Made by a program: the position numbers and the translations under genes. A stretch of DNA of 64,000 nucleotides from Bettongia penicillata ogilbyi (Eukaryota > Chordata > Mammalia > Diprotodontia > Potoroidae), in the NCBI GenBank assembly GCA_023548195.1, contig JAJHZJ010000336.1, positions 2,832,704 to 2,896,703 of the forward strand, in the 5' to 3' direction. Each line of letters starts with the position of its first letter. Within the stretch, counting starts at the first letter, position 1. The notes under the pieces are model-generated. The model was not told the origin of the DNA, made no database searches, and saw only the letters and a list, made by a program, of their open reading frames with translations. Positions 57,770 to 64,000 of the stretch are shown piece after piece.

Positions 57770-58035
57770 TAATCCCTGAATGGGCATTGCCTCAGTCAAA
57801 CTGAGATCTGGGAAAAACCTTAACTTAAAAAGGCCAAGATCTAACCACTGCATCTGGGGCCCTCTCCAATTGTCCTGATCTATATCTTACCACTAGACCC
57901 AGATGGCTCCAGAGGAGAAACTGAGGCTAGTGACTCTGCAGAGCCGTCCCTCACTTAAATCCAATTCACTTGCAAGTTATGACTTCACCTCTCTGATGTC
58001 ATGGTCCTCTTCAAGAACAAAGGACAAACAGTGAA
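57770..58035 (+). mobile_element. LINE/SINE tail repeat (longest copy)
   Basis: gggcattgcctcagtcaaac head, ccaagatctaaccactgcat, agttgtcctgatctatatct-like middle, ccctcacttaaatccaattc and catggtcctcttcaagaaca tail. The head is not tRNA-like, so this may be the 3' end of the partner LINE. Confidence 0.6.
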
Positions 58036-58164
58036 CAAAGGAGATGGTCTACAAGTATCTGGTAACTGGTCAAAAGACCATGGTCCAGAACACACTGCCT
58101 TCCCCACATGCGCTCTGAAGAACAAACACATTCTGCTTGGCTCACTTCTACACGTCCGTACAGC

Positions 58165-58370
58165 TTTACCCCTGTGGTATATGATTATAACGGAATATTA
58201 CTGTACTATAAAAAAAAATCACGAGCAAGATGCTTTCGAAAATACCTAGAGACTTGCACAAACTCATACAAAGTGACGTGAGCAGAACCAGAACATTACA
58301 CACAGTAACAACAACATTGTACAATGATCAGCTGTGACCCTCCCATGATAAATTAGTGTAGTCTCCAGGG
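58165..58370 (+). mobile_element. L1 3' fragment
   Basis: ctgtggtatatgattataac, ctgtactataaaaaaaaatc, gtgacgtgagcagaaccaga: L1 ORF2 end. Confidence 0.65.
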
Positions 58371-58849
58371 ACTGCTTTAACTAGAAAGTCATAGAAGTAC
58401 ACAGGAAGAAAGATTGTCCACCTTCTTACACTTTCTAAATTCTCTGGTGTCAGTGAGGATACCTACCATTACCTCTTTGCCATTTGTGAACCTGAAAGCA
58501 AATCTGAAGTCAGGGCTTTCTTGTCCTCACTTTTCAATCCCAGGAGCAAATGAGGTAAACAAGTTCAGATCTCACCTCAAGTGAGGGAAGACCATGACTG
58601 ATGGTTAGTTGTCAGTGCTCAGTGCCCTCCCTCCAGAACTCCACATACCTCTCACAGAACATTCTGTTTATTAGTCACAAGATGAATTACAAAATTCAAT
58701 CCGGAAAATTTCCAACTTCTTTTTCCCCTGACAACATGAGGTCTCAAGTATATCAGTATGTAAGGAGGGCACATATTTCCAAACTTCCCAAATGATGTTG
58801 GCTCTAATAATTAGGTGCCTGCTTCCTCTACTGATGACAGGGATGTCAT
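58371..58849. other. AS3MT intronic DNA, no feature recognised
   Basis: Unique-looking non-coding sequence. Confidence 0.35.
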
Positions 58850-59310
58850 GGAGTAAAGAGGAAAACTAGTCTCTGAGTCAAAACACCCTAATATGAGTTC
58901 TAGCTCTACCACTCACTAGCTGTGTATCTTTGAACAGCTGTGTGCTCCACAGTGCATAGAGCACTGGGCCTGGAGTCAGGAAGACTCATCTTCATGAATT
59001 CAAATCCTGCCTCAGACACTTACCAGCTGTGTGACCCTGGGCAAATCACTTCACCCTGTTTGCCTCGGTTTCCTCATCTGTAAAATGAGCTGGAGAAGGA
59101 AATGACACAGCACTCCAGTATCTTTGCCAAGAAAACCCCCAAAAGGGGTCATGAATGGTTGGGCATGACTGACATCTTTGAGCATGTTTCTTAACCTCCA
59201 AGGCTTCCTTTTCCATAAAATGGGATAACGGTACCTACCTTGCCTACTTCACTGTTTCAGATTGAAGAGAATGTATACGTGAAAATGCTTTGTAATTGTA
59301 AAGCTTCGTA
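58850..59310 (+). repeat. MIR split by a SINE
   Basis: Left: gagttctagctctaccactc and agctgtgtatctttgaaca. Right: gagcatgtttcttaacctcc, cataaaatgggataacggta. Confidence 0.75.
58937..59173 (+). mobile_element. Medium-type SINE with target-site duplication
   Basis: Full head and tail. Flanks atctttga[a/g]ca at 58926-58936 and 59174-59184, one mismatch. Confidence 0.9.
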
Positions 59311-59604
59311 TAGACAGAAAGGGCCTTTTCTACTATAAGGTTATGCAAGACAGGAAGAGCACTTAGAGAATCTCAGAGAAAATGTCTGCTGATTTGAGTT
59401 TCTGAGGAAAAAATAGGTTATCATTTCTCCTTCCTTTTTGCCCTGGCCTTCATTGTGAAATAGCAAAATTAAACTCAAGACAAGATGCTCAAGGTAGTTA
59501 CTGCATAAAATATTTCTTCCTCTTCACCACCAGTTCTTAGCTTTTTTGTGTCCCAGACCCATTCAGTAGTCTTGCGAAGCCTACGGAACCCTTCTCAGGA
59601 TAAT

Positions 59605-59870
59605 GTGGGAGTTGTATTTTTATATTTTTTTTTCCACTTACATATAATAACAATTTTTAACATTTTTAAAAAATTTTAGTTCCAAATTCTCTCCCTCTTT
59701 ATCCTCCCCCCTCCTTGAGGAGGCAAGCAATTTGATATGGATTATACATGTACAATCATGCAAAACATGCCTCCATTTAGTCCTACTGGGGAAAAAACAG
59801 ACCAAAAACCCCCAAGGAAAGTAAAATAATAAAATGTATGCTTCCATCTGCATTAAAATTCCATCAGTTT
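59605..59870 (-). mobile_element. L1 3' end, reverse
   Basis: T run then cacttacatataataacaat and tagttccaaattctctccct, the complement of a marsupial L1 3'UTR with A tail. Confidence 0.7.
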
Positions 59871-59875
59871 TTCCT

Positions 59876-59990
59876 CTGGAAAAGCGGAATGAAAGGAGAG
59901 GGAGAAAATGTAATACTCAAAATCTAATGGAAGCGAATGCTAAAAACTCAAAATAAGTAAATAAATTTAAAAAAAGAAAAAGAAAGCAAA
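59876..59990 (+). mobile_element. L1 3' end, forward
   Basis: gagagggagaaaatgtaata, atgctaaaaactcaaaataa and an A-rich tail, placed head-on to the preceding reverse copy. Confidence 0.6.
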
Positions 59991-60030
59991 TTAATGGATC
60001 CCAGCTTAAGAAACTGCTCTACACAGGCGA

Positions 60031-60582
60031 TGGACTAAAAATCTAAAAACCAAAACTAGGGGACCTTACTATGACTGCCATTTGAGGGGAAAAAAGAGGG
60101 AATAAGCATTTCTATCATGCCTACTATGTGCCAGACTGCGCTAAGCATTTTTTTATAAATACTTTCTCATCTGATAATAAGATGATCTTAAAAACAAAAT
60201 CTAGGGGAGACTCACTAAGAATGGTGACTTGGACTTGATTTGGCAGCAATCTATGGGAAAGGGACCATGTTGAACCTTAATTCTTGGATAAGTCAGGCAT
60301 ATGTTATATGCCTGTTGGTTAAAAAAAAAATGTTGATAAAAGCATGTTGATCAGAAGAAAAAAAGGGAACTTAGTAGGTGAAACACCCAGTCTGGAGATT
60401 TCAGCGGCTTGTTGCTAAGGTTAAGCTATATGGTCTCCTCCCCTGCTACAATCCATGTTGCAAACACAAAACCATGCAGCAAATGGCATCCTTCAGCTCC
60501 ATGCCTTTCTCAGCCCTTGGGGCTGAACCTCTGCCCTGCTTCCTCAGAGAAACAGACCTATGTGACAATGTCCAACTCTTAC
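60031..60582. other. AS3MT intronic DNA with a MIR patch
   Basis: MIR-like catgcctactatgtgccaga at about 60115. The rest is unassigned; no AS3MT exon recognised. Confidence 0.4.
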
Positions 60583-60697
60583 CTTTGATTCCAGTCTCCC
60601 TCAGTTTCTCTATGTAGCCATGAATAAAATTCACATTAGGAATCTGGAAACCAAATTTGATTATGTGGTAATCAAGGTACTTCTTGGCCACTTTTCC
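60583..60697 (-). pseudogene. AS3MT: AS3MT pseudogene, exon ~human residues 108-145 (frame open)
   Basis: After acceptor tcctttag the minus strand reads GKVAKKYLDYHIIKFGFQIP then NVNFIHGYIEKLRETGIK and donor AAAG|gtaaga. It aligns with human VEVAEKYLDYHMEKYGFQAS and NVTFIHGYIEKLGEAGIK. 115 bases, phase 0 in and phase 1 out, splice sites good. On its own this exon looks functional. It belongs to the SAM-dependent methyltransferase fold. Confidence 0.93.
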
Positions 60698-61084
60698 CTA
60701 AAGGAAAGATGATAGATGCCCAAAATTAGGATATTTCAAGAAAAAATATACTACATACTTTCCTCCCCTAGCTTCTCTGCCAGTGGGAGTCACTGCCCTG
60801 AATCTATTATAGAAAAAAAGTATGTAGAGTTTCTGCTGACACAGGTCAACCCATGGGGACTCACATCCCCTGCTTGGCACTAGTGTCTTCCACAAATACA
60901 TTGCCTTTAACAAATCTTTGCAAGATAGATTAGGGGCAGAGTGGTATCACTCTGATGATACTTCTACATCACCCCAAGACTCTTTGTTCCATCAACGAAG
61001 CCCCAGAGAAACAATGATTCTCAATCTCGTGCTGTAATACTTGGCACTGTAGAGGATTGCAAAAGAGGATCTCTTGGCACTCAA
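60698..61084. other. AS3MT intronic DNA, no feature recognised
   Basis: Unique-looking non-coding sequence. Confidence 0.35.
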
Positions 61085-61380
61085 ATTATACTGGAAAAGA
61101 TGCAGAGGCTTGTTTGCGGAGAGAAGAACGCATTGGATTGGGAGTCAAAAAGCCCAGGGTTGGAATCCAGCCTGCAGTGTTTGTTAGCTGCATGACCCTA
61201 AGTGAATCAATCAAGACTGAGGCTAGGGCTTAAAAGCAAGACTCACTGGGCCTCAGTTTCCTCATTTGTAAAGTGGGGATAATGGTACCTGACAGGGGTT
61301 GTTGTGAGTATCATGCATGTAAACTGCTTTGTGAACCTTAAAAGTCTGTATAAAGCTCCGTTACTATCGTTTCTATTTGT
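61085..61380 (+). repeat. MIR/CORE-SINE
   Basis: cattggattgggagtcaaaa, cctcagtttcctcatttgta, gataatggtacctgacaggg and tgtaaactgctttgtgaacc in CORE-SINE order. Confidence 0.75.
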
Positions 61381-61511
61381 TAAGGGAATGGTAATGAGAA
61401 TGTTTACCTTCCGCCACCAAATCCTGGCCTCAGAGACCCAAGATCAGGCCTATGGTTTATGGTTAAGAATGTAAGCTCTCTGGTTGCAATTTAGAGTAGG
61501 AGACCCGTCTA

Positions 61512-61750
61512 TTGAGTCATTTCAGTCATGTCCAACTCAGTGTGACCCCACTTGGGTTTTTCTTGGCAAAAATACTAGCATGGTTTGCCATTTCCTTCTC
61601 CAGCTCATTTTACAGATAGGGAAACTGAGGCAAACAGTAACGTGATTTGCCCAGGGTCACACAGCTAGCAAAGGCCTGAGGCTGAATTTGAATTCAGGTC
61701 CTCCTGCATCCAGGCCCAGCACTGGATCCACTGCACCACCTACCTGCCCT
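61512..61750 (-). mobile_element. Marsupial tRNA-headed SINE, medium type
   Basis: Reverse copy with ggtttgccatttccttctcc, gatttgcccagggtcacaca and head complement ccactgcaccacctacctgc. Confidence 0.88.
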
Positions 61751-62022
61751 TGAAAAGTGATGAGATCGCACCAAAGTTCTTCTCAGTGTAATATAAAACT
61801 TTCCAGATAAAGCATTTTCTGTTCCTCCTGGGCTGATGTCATTCTGAAGTTGGATATAATTTCCAGCATTGCTCTCCCTCAAACTTAATACCTTGGAAAT
61901 ACAGGCTTATTACATCAGAATAGATAACTTTAATGCTTTAACAGATAACTTTTATGATTTATTGTGTCTCCAAAGAAAATGTAAATGGATCCTGGGAAGA
62001 AAAAAACCCCACCTAACCTCAC

Positions 62023-62158
62023 CCGAGACTGTCATATCTATTATAGTGATGTCTCATCAACAAGCTGGCTGGGGGCACAGCAATCTCTACCATTTCTGCT
62101 ATCCAAAATCCAGCAACTCTCCAGACACTCAGGGATCACCATGCCACAGCCATAGGAT
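62023..62158 (-). pseudogene. AS3MT: AS3MT pseudogene, broken SAM-motif exon (human residues ~58-107)
   Basis: The minus strand reads YGCGMVIPECLESCWILD, matching human YGCGLVIPEHLENCWILD and keeping the Cys61 equivalent. The SAM-binding motif that should follow (L-G-S-G-S-G) is replaced by SRN with about 6 bases lost. After GRDCCAPSQLVDETSL come TAA and TAG (complements of 62041-62043 and 62038-62040). The conserved IDMT is found in another frame, showing a frameshifting deletion of about 7 bases. The exon ends TCGG|gtgagg. This lesion removes the cofactor site and truncates the protein. Confidence 0.88.
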
Positions 62159-62196
62159 CTGCTGCTAAGAAAGCTTCTCCCTAGAACCTGGGTAAG

Positions 62197-62445
62197 GCAG
62201 TTAGGGGGTGCAATGGATACAGTACTGGGTCTGGAGTCAAGAATTATCTTTCTGAGTTCAAATCTGACCTCAGATACTTACTAGCTGTGTGACCCTGGGC
62301 AAGTCACTTCACCCTGTTTGCCTCTGTTTTTCCTCATCTGTAAAATGAGCTGGAGAAGGAAATGGCAAACCACTCCAGTATCTTTGCCAGACAACCCCAA
62401 ATGGGGTCATGGAGACTCAGACGTGACTGAAAAGTGACAACACAC
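62197..62445 (+). mobile_element. Marsupial tRNA-headed SINE, medium type
   Basis: Head aaggcagttagggggtgcaa, ctgggcaagtcacttcaccc, tail ccccaaatggggtcatggag. Confidence 0.87.
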
Positions 62446-62569
62446 ACAATACATTATAAGGAGGAGAGGCTTGGGCTGGTACACTGAAGACTCAGAGGTC
62501 ACACGAAGGGCTAGGCTTCTTGCCAGTCCACCAATTACAAGAGTTTTCCCCCCTCCGATCTCTGAAATG

Positions 62570-62845
62570 TACTTCTGTTCACTTCTGACTACTGAAATCC
62601 TGCTGGTCCTTCAACGCCCAATCTTAATTCCACATCCTCCAGGAAATTTTCTCTGATTTCCACCAGGCAAAAGTGACTTCTCCCTAAGAAGAAGCAGCTC
62701 TCCTACTGCCATTCTCCTTTATGACTGTAATCTTTCTGGGAGCCAGGACTGTCTTTTTCCTTAATACCTTTTTGTATCTCCAGAGCTTAGTGCAGTGCCT
62801 GGCACCTACTAGCTGATTAATAAATGCTTGTTGACTGTAATACAA
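62570..62845 (+). mobile_element. L2 3' end
   Basis: gtccttcaacgcccaatctt, gggagccaggactgtctttt, cagtgcctggcacctactag and ttaataaatgcttgttgact: a clear L2 terminus. Confidence 0.85.
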
Positions 62846-64000
62846 AGTGGTTTCTCCAATATGGTCACCTCATCTAATAGAATGATGATAGGGCCCTGTT
62901 TCCATCCACCACTGCACCTAAAGCAGGGACACTGGTTGTACGTACTGTTGACTTGAAGGGGGAATAGCAGAAATCACTCTGGTCAATTTGGGGGAGGGGA
63001 AGGATGACATGTTGAGAAGGTTGTCATTCAGTCAATACACTTGAAATTATTAAGTGCTTGGAAAAGCAGGCCCATTCCAGACGAAGATATCTTCAGTGTT
63101 TGATTTATGGTTTATGACCCCAAATAAAGTATAAACAAATCCAGGAAAGAACCTGGTTGGTACCAGCCACCATGCTAGAAGAGAGCAAGGACTGATTGCA
63201 GCAAAGTATGCTTTACTGTGCCACGTGTAGGTTAGTCTTGGGAGTCCTGATAAGGCGTATACTTAGTCGGAGGCTAGCCCTGAGGCCAGGCTAAGGCCTT
63301 TATCAGGTTTCCAGTGGGGAGCCACTGAAGGCACAGATGTTGTGGGGCACAGTGCAATTACAGGGTTCTAGCACCCCTTAGGGGGTTGCCCTTAGTACCT
63401 CTGCATTATTTCCTCATGTACCAAGTACAAAGCATCCAGGACCAGTCCCACGCTAGGCAGACTACTGTTAGGCAGGTGTTTGTGTGGAGACTATCTCCCT
63501 TCATATACATCCCTTCAACCACCCCAATAGTAGTCCTGAAATAGAGAGGGTCCAGATGTGAGGTGCAGGGCATGGGGCTCCTGTGGTGCCTACCAGTGTC
63601 TAGGGCATGGGGAGGGCACGGGGGATTCATTGGATGAATGCCCAACCCAGATTGGTGCCCCCTACATCCCTAACTTGGGATGGCAAGGACCCTAGGCCTG
63701 GCCCCTGCCCCAGGAAAAGACCCCCGGCCCACCAAGAGCCCAATGTCCCCAAGCTTCAAAGTTTCACTTGCACATTCTGCCAGATTGCAGATCTCTGGAG
63801 GTGGCTGTCACTGGGGAAGAGAAGGAAGGGGCCGCTCTGAGGGGCAGCAGGGGAGGTGGGGGTTGGGATGAATAGAGCCTTGGTAACCCTTGGCTTCCTC
63901 CAGGAAGGCAAGAGGTGACTCTGGGACGACAGTTGGGCAGGGCTAGATTTGATCATGAGAAAGGGGTACACTGGGCAAGAGTCACACTCACTACTGCCTT
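62846..64000. other. Presumed AS3MT 5' intronic DNA, nothing recognised
   Basis: GC rises toward the right edge (63500-63900). Searched for the N-terminal AS3MT exon (T-Y-Y-G-Q-V-L ... H-I-R-E-A-L); not found, so it should lie beyond the window if it survives. Confidence 0.35.

Larger units (their letters stand above)
59525..60030 (+). mobile_element. hAT (MER-type) element split by L1 ends
   Basis: Left end agttcttagcttttttgtgt and aagcctacggaacccttctc. Right end atggatcccagcttaagaaa. Both match the hAT family at 50345-50580, with two L1 3' ends lying between. Confidence 0.55.

Overview
This is a vertebrate nuclear window, almost certainly from a marsupial. Long AT-rich intergenic and intronic DNA is packed with tRNA-headed SINEs that begin with a ggcagctaggtgg-type head, L1 3' ends of marsupial type, an L1-derived half-LINE with an intact ORF1, and older L2, CR1/L3, CORE-SINE/MIR and hAT fragments. 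L1 rules out a monotreme, and this SINE set is not placental. The exact species cannot be read from the sequence.

The left edge (1-856, minus strand) is the first coding exon of CNNM2, a plasma-membrane protein of magnesium homeostasis. The reading frame is open and ends at the window edge. Its GC-rich promoter, with several CCAAT boxes, lies to the right. A short GC-rich block at 1640-1902 looks like a terminal coding exon of an unidentified minus-strand gene.

From 48.9 to 62.2 kb the minus strand carries six recognisable exons of AS3MT (arsenite methyltransferase), the neighbour of CNNM2 in human with the same relative orientation. This copy looks dead. The exon that should encode the SAM-binding motif has lost that motif and contains stop codons. 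A later exon has a stop codon and internal deletions. One splice donor is altered. The exon with the second catalytic cysteine was not found. Other exons are still open, which suggests fairly late inactivation. The window therefore holds a CNNM2 - (AS3MT pseudogene) synteny block; the AS3MT 5' end and the rest of CNNM2 lie outside it.

The 46 kb between the two genes, and the introns, are mostly transposon layers. The best-preserved mobile element is a 2.9 kb half-LINE (HAL1-type: 5'UTR, intact 359-codon ORF1, no ORF2, purine-rich 3'UTR, A tail) at 41432-44310. It sits inside an older L1 and is flanked by a perfect 15-bp target-site duplication. A decayed relative lies at 10986-13195. Other notable items are a 7SL RNA retropseudogene, a poly(A)-tailed retrocopy with a 14-bp duplication, several nested SINE insertions with readable duplications, and a Z-DNA/cruciform-prone compound microsatellite. 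Repeat boundaries were judged by eye and are approximate unless a target-site duplication is given.
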